From the NCBI RefSeq assembly GCF_012689525.1, contig NZ_CP051516.1, forward strand, positions 3,038,001-3,102,000: 64,000 nt of DNA, written 5' to 3'. Both the position numbers and the translations under genes were made by a program. The notes below the pieces were generated by a model. That model was given only the letters and a program-made list of their open reading frames with translations, had not been told where the DNA came from and searched no databases. This DNA is from Paraburkholderia aromaticivorans. GTDB taxonomy: Bacteria; Pseudomonadota; Gammaproteobacteria; Burkholderiales; Burkholderiaceae. Positions 17,935 to 27,519 of the stretch are shown here, piece after piece. Within the stretch, counting starts at the first letter, position 1. Every line of letters starts with the position of its first letter.

Positions 17935-19452
17935 TCACGGCTCGAGATTGAGCTCCTGAATCTTGCGCGTGATGGTATTGCGGCCGATCCCGAGACGCTC
18001 CGCCGCTTCGACCTTGCGTCCACGCGTGAAGTCGAGCGCTTCGCGAATCACGGCCGCTTCGAAACGGCGCGCGAGTTCGTCCATGACGTCCGCCGCATTC
18101 TCGCGCAACATCCGCGCGACTTCGGTGCGCAAGCCGCCTTCCCAGGCGCTGACGGTAGTCGCGACGGGCATGCCGCCCACCGCGGCCGGATGCGTTGCGG
18201 CAGTTGCACCGTTGACCGGCGCGCCGCCTGCGAGACTCGCATCTCCCGCGCCGATCGCCCCACCGCCGCCACCGGTCAGATCGGTCACGCCGGCTTGCGC
18301 GGGCCCGAGATCAGGCGGCAAGTCCTTGATCTCGATGGTCTGCGCCGGCGCCATCACCGTGAGCCAGTTGGCAAGATTCTCCAATTGACGCACATTGCCC
18401 GGAAACGGCAGCGACGCGAGATAAGCCAGCGCCTCTTCGGACACGCGCTTCGACTCGACGCCGAGATCGTGCGCGCTCTTTTGCAGGAAGTGGCGCGTGA
18501 GCAGCGGAATGTCTTCGCTGCGCTCGCGCAAAGCCGGCAAGCGCAAGCGAATCACGTTGAGGCGGTGATACAAGTCCTCGCGGAACAGACCCTGACGCAC
18601 GCGCGATTCGAGATTCTGGTGCGTCGCCGCGATCACGCGCACGTTGGCGCGCAACGGATTGTGGCCGCCGACGCGATAGAACTGCCCGTCCGACAGCACG
18701 CGCAACAGACGCGTCTGCAAATCGAACGGCATATCGCCGATTTCGTCGAGAAACAGCGTGCCGTTCTCGGCCTGTTCGAAGCGGCCCTGACGCATGGCCT
18801 GCGCGCCGGTGAACGCACCGCGCTCGTGACCGAATAATTCGGATTCCAACAGATCCTTTGGAATCGCGGCAGTGTTCAGCGCGATGAAGGGACCGTTCGC
18901 GCGTGGGCTATGTCGGTGCAACGCACGCGCGACCAGTTCCTTCCCGGTGCCTGATTCGCCGGTAATGAGCACGGTTGCCGCGGAATGGGACAAGCGGCCG
19001 ATCGCGCGGAACATGTCCTGCATCGCCGGCGCCTGGCCGAGCATTTCCGGTGCTTCGGTGACGCGTTCGTCCCACGTCTGTTCGCCGCGCATGCTTTCGT
19101 CCACGGCACGGCGAATCAGTTCGACGGCCTTGTCGACGTCGAACGGCTTGGCGAGGTATTCGAACGCCCCGCCCTGGAATGCAGCGACCGCGCTATCCAG
19201 ATCCGAGAACGCCGTCATGATGATGACGGGCAAGCCCGGCACCTTGTCACGCACGGTTTGCAGTAATTCGAGGCCGGAGCCGCCAGGCATCCTGATGTCG
19301 GACACCAGCACCTGTGGGCTGTCGTGATCGAGCGCGGCCGACGCTTCGCGCACGTTCGCGAAGCTGCGAGTCGCGAAGTTTTCGCGGGCCAGTGCTTTTT
19401 CGAGCACCCAGCGAATCGATTGATCGTCGTCTACTATCCAGATCGGCTTCAT
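17935..19452 (-). CDS. ntrC: Nitrogen regulation response regulator NtrC
   Basis: NtrC is the sigma-54-dependent activator of nitrogen-limitation genes such as glnA. The 505-residue product has a receiver domain with phospho-acceptor Asp52 ([10 protein letters not shown]), an AAA+ domain with Walker A GESGTGKE, the sigma-54 contact loop GAFTGA, Walker [10 protein letters not shown], and a Fis-type helix-turn-helix at the end ([15 protein letters not shown]). A linker of about 55 residues rich in Gly and Ala ([20 protein letters not shown]) separates AAA+ and DNA-binding domains and is longer than in enteric NtrC. It follows ntrB by 44 bases on the same strand; both probably receive read-through from glnA and have their own start. 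Confidence 0.96.
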   Translation of the reverse strand: MKPIWIVDDDQSIRWVLEKALARENFATRSFANVREASAALDHDSPQVLVSDIRMPGGSGLELLQTVRDKVPGLPVIIMTAFSDLDSAVAAFQGGAFEYLAKPFDVDKAVELIRRAVDESMRGEQTWDERVTEAPEMLGQAPAMQDMFRAIGRLSHSAATVLITGESGTGKELVARALHRHSPRANGPFIALNTAAIPKDLLESELFGHERGAFTGAQAMRQGRFEQAENGTLFLDEIGDMPFDLQTRLLRVLSDGQFYRVGGHNPLRANVRVIAATHQNLESRVRQGLFREDLYHRLNVIRLRLPALRERSEDIPLLTRHFLQKSAHDLGVESKRVSEEALAYLASLPFPGNVRQLENLANWLTVMAPAQTIEIKDLPPDLGPAQAGVTDLTGGGGGAIGAGDASLAGGAPVNGATAATHPAAVGGMPVATTVSAWEGGLRTEVARMLRENAADVMDELARRFEAAVIREALDFTRGRKVEAAERLGIGRNTITRKIQELNLEP

Positions 19453-19496
19453 ATGGGTCGGTCAGAAGTCTTGAGTACGTTTGGGTACGTATGGTG

Positions 19497-20639
19497 TTAG
19501 CAGTCGAGCGGCAGCAGAATCTGAAACTCGGTGTGACCCGGGCGGCTATCCACTTCGATCAAACCATCGTGCTGTTGCACGAAGGTCTGCGCGAGCGTCA
19601 GTCCAAGACCGCTTCCGTCCTCGCGCCCCGACACGAGTGGATAGAAAATGCGGTCACGGATTTCTTCGGGAATGCCTGGGCCGTTGTCAGTGATATGCAA
19701 GTCCAGTGCCAGCTTACATAAGCGTTTCGACACCGTAATCTTGCGCGCAATGCGGGTGCGCAATTCGATCCGCGCATCGCCTTGCGAAATACGTTCGCGC
19801 AACGCTTCAGCCGCGTTGCGCACGATGTTCAGGAGCGCCTGGATCAGTTGCTCCTTGTCGCCGCGCAGGTCCGGCACGCTCACGTCGTAATCGCGCTCGA
19901 TGGTGAGGCCGCGCGGAAACTCCGCGAGAATCACCTGGCGCACACGCTCGCATACCTCGTGGATATTCACGTCGCCGACGATATGCGGATGACGGTGCGG
20001 CTCCAGCAGTCGGTCGACCAGCGTTTGCAGCCGGTCCGATTCCTTGATGATCACCTGCGTGTACTCGCGCAATTCATCGCGCTGACGCTCGCCGAGTTCG
20101 AACTCGAGCAGTTGCGCCGCGCCGCGAATGCCGCCGAGCGGATTCTTGATTTCGTGCGCGAGATTGCGGATCAGTTGCTTGTTGACCGCCGTGAGGTCGT
20201 TGATGCGCTCCTCGCGGTCGGTGCGTAAATGCCGCTCGTTCTCGAACAGTTCGAGCAGCACGTAGTCTTGCGCGCCTTCCAGGAAACCGACGATCGCATG
20301 CACGTGCAGCGGCTCGTGGCCCGGACGCTCGAGCACGGCGTCCAGATGCGTCGCGTGAAAACGGTGGGCGGCGATCGCGGAAATAGTCGCGACCAGTTCG
20401 TCGGCATTCGAGAAGATGTCCGGCCACGCCATCTGCGTCAATTGCCGGCGCGAGAGTTCCAGCATCGACTCCGCCGACGGATTCGCAAACGCGACGCGCA
20501 GCGTGCGCTTTTCGAGCACCAGCACGACCGTCGGCAACGCCTCGAAGCCCGGCAGCAAACCGGAACTGACGAGTTGAGCGTCGTCCGAGAGCGCCTGCTC
20601 GTGCCCTTTCCTTGCCTTGATCAGATTCTTAAGAACCAT
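19497..20639 (-). CDS. ntrB: Nitrogen regulation sensor kinase NtrB
   Basis: NtrB phosphorylates NtrC when nitrogen is scarce and acts as its phosphatase when PII protein signals nitrogen excess. The 380-residue protein is cytoplasmic: a PAS domain (about 30-135), then the H-box NLAHEIKNPLGGIRGAAQLL with His162, N-box ALLNIVRNAAEAL, and G-boxes DNGPGIPEEI and GSGLGLTLAQ. The absence of membrane segments and the position between ntrC and glnA fit NtrB. A terminator separates it from glnA, so expression from a local promoter is likely with some read-through. Confidence 0.96.
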   Translation of the reverse strand: MVLKNLIKARKGHEQALSDDAQLVSSGLLPGFEALPTVVLVLEKRTLRVAFANPSAESMLELSRRQLTQMAWPDIFSNADELVATISAIAAHRFHATHLDAVLERPGHEPLHVHAIVGFLEGAQDYVLLELFENERHLRTDREERINDLTAVNKQLIRNLAHEIKNPLGGIRGAAQLLEFELGERQRDELREYTQVIIKESDRLQTLVDRLLEPHRHPHIVGDVNIHEVCERVRQVILAEFPRGLTIERDYDVSVPDLRGDKEQLIQALLNIVRNAAEALRERISQGDARIELRTRIARKITVSKRLCKLALDLHITDNGPGIPEEIRDRIFYPLVSGREDGSGLGLTLAQTFVQQHDGLIEVDSRPGHTEFQILLPLDC

Positions 20640-20741
20640 CTTGCAGTCTGGCCGATAGGAGATGGTGATAAAACGGTGATGCGCTTATTGTGTTGCTCAT
20701 TGCCTTGCCCGCGAGCCGCAAACGTTATGCACGGCCTAACG

Positions 20742-20767
20742 AAAAAGGGACGGCGCCGCCGTCCCTT
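20742..20767 (-). terminator. Intrinsic terminator of glnA
   Basis: AAGGGACGGC pairs with GCCGTCCCTT around a 3-base loop, with a T-run on the minus strand, about 65 bases after the glnA stop. It would attenuate transcription into ntrB. Confidence 0.85.
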
Positions 20768-20831
20768 CGTGACCGATCGCGAGCGTCGGGCAAAGCGCTT
20801 CGCCGTGTGAAGGGCGAAGCGCCATGGCCGC

Positions 20832-22247
20832 TTACAGCGAGTAGTACATTTCGAATTCGATCGGGTGCACCGACTGACGATAGCGTTGCAGCTCGCCCGT
20901 CTTCAGTTCGATGTACGCGTCGAGCATCGAATCCGTGAACACGCCACCGCGCGTCAGGAATTCACGGTCCGCGTCCAGCGAGTCCAGAGCCTGGTCAAGG
21001 CCGGCGCACACGGTCGGGATCTTTGCATCCTCTTCCGGCGGCAGGTCGTACAGGTTCTTGTCGGCAGCTTCGCCCGGGTGAATCTTGTTCTGCACGCCGT
21101 CCAGACCCGCCATCATCAGCGCGGAGAAGCACAGGTACGGATTCGCCATCGGATCCGGGAAACGCGTTTCGATACGGCGGCCCTTCGGGTTCGACACGTG
21201 CGGAATACGGATCGATGCCGAACGGTTGCGTGCCGAGTAAGCCAGCTTGACCGGTGCTTCGAAGTGCGGCACGAGGCGCTTGTACGAGTTCGTCGACGGG
21301 TTCGTGATCGCGTTCAGCGCGCGAGCATGCTTGATGATGCCGCCGATGTAGAACAACGCGAATTCCGACAGACCTGCGTAACCGTTGCCTGCGAACAGGT
21401 TCGTGCCGTCTTTCCAGATCGACTGGTGAACGTGCATGCCCGAACCGTTATCGCCGACCACCGGCTTCGGCATGAACGTTGCCGTCTTGCCGTACGTATG
21501 CGCGACGTTGTGGATGATGTACTTCATTTGCTGCAGCCAGTCGGCGCGTTGCACCAGCGTCGAGAACTTGGTGCCGATTTCGTTCTGGCCCTGACCCGCG
21601 ACTTCGTGGTGATGCACTTCGACCGGAATGCCGATCTGTTCGAGCAGCAGACACATTTCCGAACGGATGTCCTGGAACGTATCGACCGGCGCGACCGGGA
21701 AGTAGCCGCCCTTCGTGCCCGGACGGTGACCGGTGTTGCCGCCTTCGAAGTCCATCGACGACGACCACGGTGCTTCTTCCGAACCGATCTTGACGAACGT
21801 GCCCGACTGATCCGTGCCCCACTTGATCGAGTCGAAAATGAAGAATTCCGGTTCCGGACCGAAGAATGCCGTGTCGCCGAGGCCCGTGCTCTTCAGGTAG
21901 GCTTCAGCGCGCTTGGCCAGCGAGCGCGGGTCGCGCTCGTAGCCCTTGCCGTCCGCCGGTTCGACGACGTCGCAGGTCAGCACGAGGGTGGATTCTTCGT
22001 AGAACGGGTCGATGAAAGCCGTGTTCGCGTCCGGAATCAGCAACATGTCTGATGCCTCGATGCCCTTCCAGCCGGCAATCGAAGAACCGTCAAACGCATG
22101 GCCGCTTTCGAACTTGTCTTCATCGAATGCCGACACCGGCACCGAAACGTGTTGCTCTTTGCCGCGCGTGTCGGTGAAACGAAAGTCGACAAACTTGACG
22201 TCTTCGTCTTTGACGAGTTGCACGACGTCGGCCACGGATTTACTCAT
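20832..22247 (-). CDS. glnA: Glutamine synthetase type I
   Basis: GlnA makes glutamine from glutamate, ammonia and ATP in a cytoplasmic dodecamer. The 471-residue length is typical. Readable signatures include [17 protein letters not shown], the metal site [28 protein letters not shown], and NRSASIRIP in the active-site loop; the adenylylation tyrosine is in NLYDLPPEE, so the enzyme should be controlled by GlnE. AGGAGATAG precedes the ATG. Upstream lie a sigma-54 promoter (22382-22397) and NtrC sites (22497-22581), with ntrB and ntrC downstream on the same strand: the classical glnA-ntrBC arrangement. Confidence 0.98.
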   Translation of the reverse strand: MSKSVADVVQLVKDEDVKFVDFRFTDTRGKEQHVSVPVSAFDEDKFESGHAFDGSSIAGWKGIEASDMLLIPDANTAFIDPFYEESTLVLTCDVVEPADGKGYERDPRSLAKRAEAYLKSTGLGDTAFFGPEPEFFIFDSIKWGTDQSGTFVKIGSEEAPWSSSMDFEGGNTGHRPGTKGGYFPVAPVDTFQDIRSEMCLLLEQIGIPVEVHHHEVAGQGQNEIGTKFSTLVQRADWLQQMKYIIHNVAHTYGKTATFMPKPVVGDNGSGMHVHQSIWKDGTNLFAGNGYAGLSEFALFYIGGIIKHARALNAITNPSTNSYKRLVPHFEAPVKLAYSARNRSASIRIPHVSNPKGRRIETRFPDPMANPYLCFSALMMAGLDGVQNKIHPGEAADKNLYDLPPEEDAKIPTVCAGLDQALDSLDADREFLTRGGVFTDSMLDAYIELKTGELQRYRQSVHPIEFEMYYSL

Positions 22248-22381
22248 AACCTATCTCCTGATTAACGAATTCGGCGGATTCAGCCGCCGCCCAATCTAGC
22301 TGACCCGTCCCGGCACGTCCACCCTCAATCGTTGAGGAGGAACATAAAAGTCTGCCTGGACAAATCGATCGGCACCAATAA

Positions 22382-22397
22382 AGCAGCTTCTGTGCCA
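22382..22397 (-). promoter_or_regulatory. Sigma-54 promoter of glnA
   Basis: The minus strand reads TGGCAC-AGAAG-CTGCT. The -24 element is a perfect TGGCAC, the spacing is exact, and the -12 GC is retained (consensus TTGCW). Transcription would start near 22370, giving a leader of about 120 bases. Confidence 0.82.
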
Positions 22398-22496
22398 TGT
22401 ATGCGCCAACCCGGCGCAAAACCACACTACGCGCGCGTTTGCGGGGAATGGGCGCACCGCACGGCATGCAGCCCCGAAATCTTCAGGTCTGACTTC

Positions 22497-22511
22497 GCAC
22501 CAAATTCGTGC
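22497..22511. promoter_or_regulatory. NtrC enhancer site 1 upstream of glnA
   Basis: GCACCAAATTCGTGC fits the NtrC dyad GCAC-N7-GTGC exactly and has an AT-rich centre. It is about 100 bases upstream of the sigma-54 promoter, a normal enhancer distance. Confidence 0.72.
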
Positions 22512-22566
22512 ATTCGCCAGATTGGCAACGGGCGACATCTTTATTTTGGTGCATTTCGCGAAACTT

Positions 22567-22581
22567 GCACCAGTTTTGCGC
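22567..22581. promoter_or_regulatory. NtrC enhancer site 2 upstream of glnA
   Basis: GCACCAGTTTTGCGC fits GCAC-N7-GTGC with one mismatch. It lies 70 bases, close to seven helical turns, from site 1, which suits cooperative binding. A half-site GGTGC at 22557 lies between them. Confidence 0.55.
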
Positions 22582-22687
22582 ATTCGCCTGGTCGCGGCGC
22601 ACGGCCGTTCGCCGCCGCTCGCGCCACGGGTGCGCGCCGCACTTCGCGCGCTAGAATGGTTATTTGGTCCGAAGGAGATTTGCGCTC

Positions 22688-23152
22688 ATGAGCACGCTCG
22701 AACAGTTGTACGCAAGCGCGGACAAGCGCCGTACCGAGAATCAGCTGCCGTACGCGGGCGCGATATCGCCCGCCGAAGCGTTCGAACTGCTGCAACTCGA
22801 TCCGCGCACGCGTCTCGTCGATGTGCGCACCCGCGCCGAACTCGATTGGGTCGGCCGGCCGGTGATCGGCGACGGACAGTATGGGCACGTGGAATGGACG
22901 CGCTATCCAGGCGCGGTGCCGAATCAGGAATTTCTCGCGCAGTTGAAGCAGGTCGCCACGCCCGATACGCCCGTGCTGTTCCTGTGCCGCAGCGCCGCGC
23001 GCTCGAAGCTCGCCGCGATCGCCGCCACGCAAGCCGGCTTCACCAAGGCGTATGACCTGCTGGAAGGCTTCGAAGGCGACAAGGACAGCCAGGGGCATCG
23101 GAAGACGGTGTCAGGCTGGTGTTTTCGCGGATTGCCGTGGATCGGGGCGTAA
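22688..23152 (+). CDS. Rhodanese-domain protein
   Basis: This 154-residue soluble protein is a single rhodanese domain. The active-site loop is FLCRSAARSK with the catalytic cysteine; the N-terminal block AISPAEAFELLQLDPRTRLVDVRT and HVEWTRYPG are typical. Such proteins transfer sulfane sulfur, but the acceptor is unknown here. The ending RKTVSGWCFRGLPW is common in betaproteobacterial members of this family. AAGGAG stands 12 bases before ATG 22688, with a TAGAAT -10 candidate at 22652. The gene diverges from glnA across the nitrogen control region. Confidence 0.9.
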   Translation: MSTLEQLYASADKRRTENQLPYAGAISPAEAFELLQLDPRTRLVDVRTRAELDWVGRPVIGDGQYGHVEWTRYPGAVPNQEFLAQLKQVATPDTPVLFLCRSAARSKLAAIAATQAGFTKAYDLLEGFEGDKDSQGHRKTVSGWCFRGLPWIGA

Positions 23153-23227
23153 GTGCGGCGATTGCGTGACTGCTGCCTGGCGGCTGTGGTGGCGCTTGCT
23201 GGGCGCTACCGTTCGCGGCCTGCTTGC

Positions 23228-23247
23228 TGACTGCTCGCTAGCAGTCA
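23228..23247 (+). other. Perfect palindrome in a 278-bp intergenic gap
   Basis: TGACTGCT-CGCT-AGCAGTCA is an 8-bp hairpin 75 bases after the rhodanese stop and 180 bases beyond the end of the convergent CinA-like gene. Nothing else recognisable was seen between 23153 and 23430. It may help terminate either gene but has no T-run. Confidence 0.4.
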
Positions 23248-23430
23248 CGACGGCGTCTCGAGACCGGTTCAACGCCAACTTTTTGAGGCCCGCACGTGAG
23301 GACAGGCACATCGTCAGCGCTGAATGTGACAGGCCGATGATCCGCCGAAGCCGCGCTCAGCATCGGCGACGAACTCGATGAAAAATGGGCGCCGCAGCGC
23401 CCGAACCAAATCAAACGGATGTCGCGCGGA

Positions 23431-24267
23431 TCAGCCGCGCGGCTTCGCCGCCGCAGCCGCCGCCTCGGGTTCGACGATATCGCCGCCCAGCAGATGCACG
23501 CCTTCCCGCAACTTGACGAACGCCGCCGCCACCGCTTCCGGCTCGCCCTTCACGCCCAGATCGATGTGATGCCGCGCGTACACGCCGCCGCGTTCCGCAT
23601 CGCCCACGCTCGGCAGACTAAAGACCCGCACGCCCGGAAAATCGCGTTCGATTTTTTCCATCAGCGGCGTGACGCGCGACTCCGGCAACTCGAACACCAG
23701 CAGCGACTTTTCCGCGTGCGGCATGGCGTGGTGCAGATGCGCGTACTGCGTATCCAGCACCCACTCGATCATCGGCCACGCCATCACCGGGAAACCCGGC
23801 ACGAAGTGATGCTGATTGATCGAAAAGCCCGGAATCTTGTTGTAGCCGTTCGGAATGATCGACGCGCCCTGCGGATACGTGCCCATATTCAGGCGATGCC
23901 GATTTTCCGGCGACTCCAGATCGAGCGGCGCGGCCGAGTTCGCCGGATACATGTCGCGGATGCGCTCCTGAATCAGCTTCGCGGCCTCCGGGTGCAGTTC
24001 GAGCGGCACGCCGAGCGCGGCCGCCGCGCATTGGCGCGTGTGGTCGTCCGGCGTGGCGCCGATGCCGCCCGTGGAGAACACGATGTCGCCCGAAGCAAAC
24101 GTGCGCCGCAGCGTCGCCGTGATGCGCTCCGGATCGTCGCCGATGTACTCCGCCCAGCCGAGCGACAGTCCACGCGCGCCCAGCAATTCGATGACCTTCG
24201 GCAGATGCTTGTCGATACGCCTGCCCGACAGGATTTCATCGCCGATGATGATGACGCCAAATGCCAT
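23431..24267 (-). CDS. CinA/MoaB-like molybdopterin-binding domain protein
   Basis: The 278-residue protein begins MAFGVIIIGDEILSGRRIDKH, the hallmark of the MoCF (molybdopterin-binding) fold found in CinA, MoaB and MogA. It also has DIVFSTGGIGATPDDHTRQ, containing the conserved GG-x-G-x-T-x-DD ligand loop, and NGYNKIPGFSINQHHFVPGFPVMAW, in the position of the CinA GxxPGxP segment. It corresponds to the N-terminal half of CinA without the nicotinamide-nucleotide amidase half. The exact function of this stand-alone form is not settled. It follows the EI24-type gene by 32 bases on the same strand and is probably co-transcribed with it. GAGGCGG precedes the ATG. Confidence 0.85.
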   Translation of the reverse strand: MAFGVIIIGDEILSGRRIDKHLPKVIELLGARGLSLGWAEYIGDDPERITATLRRTFASGDIVFSTGGIGATPDDHTRQCAAAALGVPLELHPEAAKLIQERIRDMYPANSAAPLDLESPENRHRLNMGTYPQGASIIPNGYNKIPGFSINQHHFVPGFPVMAWPMIEWVLDTQYAHLHHAMPHAEKSLLVFELPESRVTPLMEKIERDFPGVRVFSLPSVGDAERGGVYARHHIDLGVKGEPEAVAAAFVKLREGVHLLGGDIVEPEAAAAAAKPRG

Positions 24268-24299
24268 TGCCGCCTCTTTTTCGCTTAGTCAGTCATGCA

Positions 24300-25133
24300 T
24301 CAGTAGGAAACCGGCGCCGCATGCCGCACGCCGCCGTGCTCATCCGCGCGCATGCGCTGCAGCGCGCGCAAACAGTAGTAGCCGAACCATAGCGCCGAGA
24401 ATATGAGGATGAACGCATAGATCCAGATCGTCACGGCCGTGACCACCGGAAACAGCACGATCAGCCAGACCGACGACGCCCACAACAGCGTCGGCAGCGA
24501 ACCCAGCAAACCGCTCGCGATGCCGATCAACAGCAGCGGCAAGCGGAAACGCCGCACCAGCGCGCGCCGCTCCTCACGCGTGGCATGCAGCGCGAGCGCG
24601 TCGTAGCTCATCACACGATACGTCAGCCAGCCCCACAGGAGCGGCGGAATCAGCGCGAAGAACGGTGGCACGAGCCAGAGCGGCAGCGTGACGATCAGCA
24701 GCACCAGACACACCAGCGTGGTCCACAACGCCTGACCGAGGCTACCGTACCACGTTCCGCCACGGCGCATTTCCAGGCTCGGGAATTGCCGCGCCGACAG
24801 GAAGCGGATGACCGCGGGCATCGACAGCGTGGCGATCAGCAGCAACACCGTGACGACGATCAGCGGAATCGCCATCGCGATCACGATAAACGGCGCGATC
24901 GCCGCATGTAGCGCCGAAAAACCGAGCCAGTCGAACAGATGATAAAGCGTGATCGTGAACGACCAGCCTTCGAGCCAGGTGCGGGTTGCGCCGATCAGCG
25001 TCTGCCAGGAAAACCACAGGATCACGCCCCACCCGACCGTCGCCGCCAGAAACGGCATGAAGGTCAGCCAGAGCATGCGCGGGTGGAGCGCGCTTGCGAG
25101 CGCGCGTCCGAACGAGCGCAACAGATCATTCAT
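24300..25133 (-). CDS. EI24 domain-containing inner membrane protein
   Basis: This 277-residue protein has about six hydrophobic segments, beginning MLWLTFMPFLAATVGWGVILWF and ending with IYAFILIFSALWFGYYCLRAL. The order of helices and the MSYDALALHATREERRALVRR cytoplasmic loop, which matches the conserved charged loop of the family, place it with EI24/CysZ-like proteins. Members include the sulfate permease CysZ, but this subgroup is widespread in betaproteobacteria with no proven substrate. It is followed by the CinA-like gene. A ribosome site is not obvious in front of MNDLLRSFGRAL. Confidence 0.82.
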   Translation of the reverse strand: MNDLLRSFGRALASALHPRMLWLTFMPFLAATVGWGVILWFSWQTLIGATRTWLEGWSFTITLYHLFDWLGFSALHAAIAPFIVIAMAIPLIVVTVLLLIATLSMPAVIRFLSARQFPSLEMRRGGTWYGSLGQALWTTLVCLVLLIVTLPLWLVPPFFALIPPLLWGWLTYRVMSYDALALHATREERRALVRRFRLPLLLIGIASGLLGSLPTLLWASSVWLIVLFPVVTAVTIWIYAFILIFSALWFGYYCLRALQRMRADEHGGVRHAAPVSY

Positions 25134-25242
25134 GCGAGCCAGTGCCGGTGAACGAAACGATGGAATGGAGCGAACCGTGCGACGAACCCGCTGGGCAGCC
25201 CCGCGTTAGGTCGCAAACGTGAATAGGATAAACCACGTGACG

Positions 25243-25265
25243 CGCCGCCGGGGAAACCGGCGGCG
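25243..25265 (-). terminator. GC-rich hairpin after the desaturase gene
   Basis: CGCCGCCGG and CCGGCGGCG form a perfect 9-bp stem around GGAAA, 15 bases past the stop of the desaturase-like gene. No clear T-run follows, so it may only attenuate transcription into the EI24-type gene. Confidence 0.5.
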
Positions 25266-25280
25266 TGGGAGGAAGCGCGC

Positions 25281-26279
25281 TCAAACGGCGGCGGCGTCGT
25301 TGCTTTCGGTGCGGCGCTTCGGCGAAAGACGCCCGGCGATGCGCACGAAGGCGAGCCAGTGTTGCGCCCAGAAGCCGTCGCCGTAACGGCGGCCTTCGAG
25401 TTGATCGCGGATGCCGGTCGGCTCCATCTCGCGGCTCCATGACACGCTGCGGAACAGCATGTCCCACCACGGAAACAGCACGCCGAAGTTGCAACCGTAT
25501 TTCAGCCCTTCGTGACCGTAGCCGATCGCATGATGCCGGCGATGAAACGTCGGGCTGACCAGCAGCCGCTCGCCCAGCCAGCCGAAGTACATGCGGATGT
25601 TCGCGTGCTGGACGCTCTGCGCGAGATTCGTGATGGCGACCAGCACGACGAACTGCGACGGCGGCACGCCGATCACCAGCGCGATCACCGCGAAGAACGA
25701 GGCTTGCAACAGATCGTCGAGCAGATGATTGCGGTCGTCGGACCACAGCGACATCTGCTGCTGGCTGTGATGCACCGCGTGCAGTTCCCACCACACGCCG
25801 ATCCGGTGTTCCCAGCGGTGATACCAGTAGCCGGCGAAATCGAGCACCAGCAGATACATCACGAACGTGACGAGCGGCTGCGTGGTGATGCCGGGCCACA
25901 GGTTGTCGAACTCGATATTCGAAATATTGTGCAGCCGCAGCCACGCCTGCACGTTGTCGAAGAACGGCTGCAGCGCGAAGAAAAAGAACAGGTTGAGAAT
26001 GCCGAGCTTGGCGATCCACGTGTAGATCACGTCGACGCGCACTGCCTTGCGGCTCTCCCACTGCTCCACCGGACGCAGCGCTTCGAGCGGACGCAGAACC
26101 GCGTACATGGCCAGCACTTCGACGACACCCACGATCACCCAATACAGGCTGTCGTAGGTGTCTTCGTCGTAATCCATCAGATTGAAGCGGAACAGCAGCG
26201 GCTGCACCACGTCGACGTACAACAACGTCTGCACGGCGGAGACGAAGCTGTCGAGGGAAGAAAAAATCAGATGGAACAT
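25281..26279 (-). CDS. Sterol desaturase / fatty acid hydroxylase family membrane protein
   Basis: The 332-residue integral membrane protein has the histidine clusters of the di-iron hydroxylase/desaturase superfamily: HRWEH, then ELHAVHHSQQQM, then the third cluster FHRRHHAIGYGHEGLKYG. Hydrophobic segments flank them (LYWVIVGVVEVLAMYAVL and YLLVLDFAGYWYH). Family members use O2 and two irons to hydroxylate or desaturate lipids; bacterial substrates include hopanoids, sterols and fatty acids, none indicated here. It lies 59 bases downstream of the YVTN beta-propeller gene on the same strand, so the two may be one unit. Confidence 0.9.
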   Translation of the reverse strand: MFHLIFSSLDSFVSAVQTLLYVDVVQPLLFRFNLMDYDEDTYDSLYWVIVGVVEVLAMYAVLRPLEALRPVEQWESRKAVRVDVIYTWIAKLGILNLFFFFALQPFFDNVQAWLRLHNISNIEFDNLWPGITTQPLVTFVMYLLVLDFAGYWYHRWEHRIGVWWELHAVHHSQQQMSLWSDDRNHLLDDLLQASFFAVIALVIGVPPSQFVVLVAITNLAQSVQHANIRMYFGWLGERLLVSPTFHRRHHAIGYGHEGLKYGCNFGVLFPWWDMLFRSVSWSREMEPTGIRDQLEGRRYGDGFWAQHWLAFVRIAGRLSPKRRTESNDAAAV

Positions 26280-26338
26280 GGTGCGGGTCGGGTTACTTCA
26301 TCCGTGACGGTTCGCGTGGTGCGGCATGAGCCTTCGCA

Positions 26339-27358
26339 TCAGGCGCCGTTCGGCGCCGTGACCGGCGCGCGATTGAAGAAATAGATGCCATGCGGCGAAC
26401 GGCCGACGGCAATCGTCTGGATCAGCTTACGCGTTGTCAGGTCGATGATGCCGACGTGCTTCGCGAAGCGGAACGTAACCCACAGATAGCGTTTGTCGGC
26501 GGAAAGTTCCATGTCGTCCGGTCCCGGCATCAAACCGGTGATGTCGCCGACGTTGGTGAGCGTGTCCTCGTCGATGATGCTGATCGTGCTCGCCACGCGG
26601 TTCGACACCGCGACGTGCTTGCCGTCAGCCAGCGAACGGAAGTTGTGCGCGCCGTTGCCGGTGTGGATCGTCTTGACGATCTTCTGGTTGCGCCAATCCA
26701 CCACCGCGACGTAATCCGAGCCGGTCATGCCGATCAGCAGATATTTCTCGCCCGGCGTCATCCACAAGCCCGCCGGCACCTTGCCGACCTTCATCTTCCA
26801 CTTGACGGTTTGCGTAGCCAGGTCGATCGCGGCCAGTTCGCCCGACACCTGCAGCGTGACGAATACCGTCTTGCTGTCGTTCGTGAACGCCATGTGGCTC
26901 GGCATGACGGCGAGCGGCAGGCGCGACGCCAGCGTCATCTGGTTCTTCTGGCCGTCGTAGTGATAGATGTCCAGACGGTCCAGACGCAGGCCGGTGGTCA
27001 CCAGCCATTTGCGATCAGGCGAAAACCCAATCTGATACGGATCTTCGATATTCTCGACCCAGCGCTGCACCTGGCCCGATTTCGGATCCACGAACATCAG
27101 GTTGTTCGACACCGAATTCGCGACGATCAACGATGAATTGTCCGGCGTGGCCATCAGGTGATGCGGTTCCTTGCCCGTGGGCACCGTGCCGACAACCTGG
27201 CGGGTCGCCTCGTCGATCAGGCTCAGCGTGGCTTCGCCGGAATTGAGCACGATCACGTTGTTGGCGTGGGCCGCCGGAGAAAAAAAGCCTGTGGCGGCGA
27301 CCAGCACCGCGCCCGCGGCGACCGTAGCAGTCAAGCCGGGAAGAAAAAATTTACGCAT
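26339..27358 (-). CDS. Exported YVTN-type beta-propeller protein
   Basis: The 339-residue protein has an N-terminal signal peptide (MRKFFLPGLTATVAAGAVLV, cleavage expected after AHA near residue 32) and then seven or so repeats of the YVTN/lactonase-like propeller, visible as GEATLSLIDEATRQVVGTVPTG, ELAAIDLATQTVKWKMKVG, YVAVVDWRNQKIVKTIHTG and HVGIIDLTTRKLIQTIAVG. It should be a periplasmic ring scaffold. Propellers of this type often accompany redox or surface proteins, but no ligand residues identify a cofactor. TACAAT on the minus strand at 27386-27391 is a -10 candidate. The IS element inserted 160 bases upstream leaves it intact. Confidence 0.87.
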   Translation of the reverse strand: MRKFFLPGLTATVAAGAVLVAATGFFSPAAHANNVIVLNSGEATLSLIDEATRQVVGTVPTGKEPHHLMATPDNSSLIVANSVSNNLMFVDPKSGQVQRWVENIEDPYQIGFSPDRKWLVTTGLRLDRLDIYHYDGQKNQMTLASRLPLAVMPSHMAFTNDSKTVFVTLQVSGELAAIDLATQTVKWKMKVGKVPAGLWMTPGEKYLLIGMTGSDYVAVVDWRNQKIVKTIHTGNGAHNFRSLADGKHVAVSNRVASTISIIDEDTLTNVGDITGLMPGPDDMELSADKRYLWVTFRFAKHVGIIDLTTRKLIQTIAVGRSPHGIYFFNRAPVTAPNGA

Positions 27359-27519
27359 GAAAACTCACTTCGGAGAACAACCATCATTGTAGAACGTTTG
27401 CCGGGGCCAGCGGTTGACGCAGGTCGGTGTCAGGGCAAGAGAAATCAAGGGCGCAATGCCTCGACCGCCGCTTAGCGAGCGGATCGACACAACACGCGAT
27501 CGCGAAAGCACCCGTAACG

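Noticed and set aside
20865..22052. Open frame of nearly 400 codons antisense to glnA
   Set aside because: Low complexity Arg/His/Val composition, fully overlapped by glnA.
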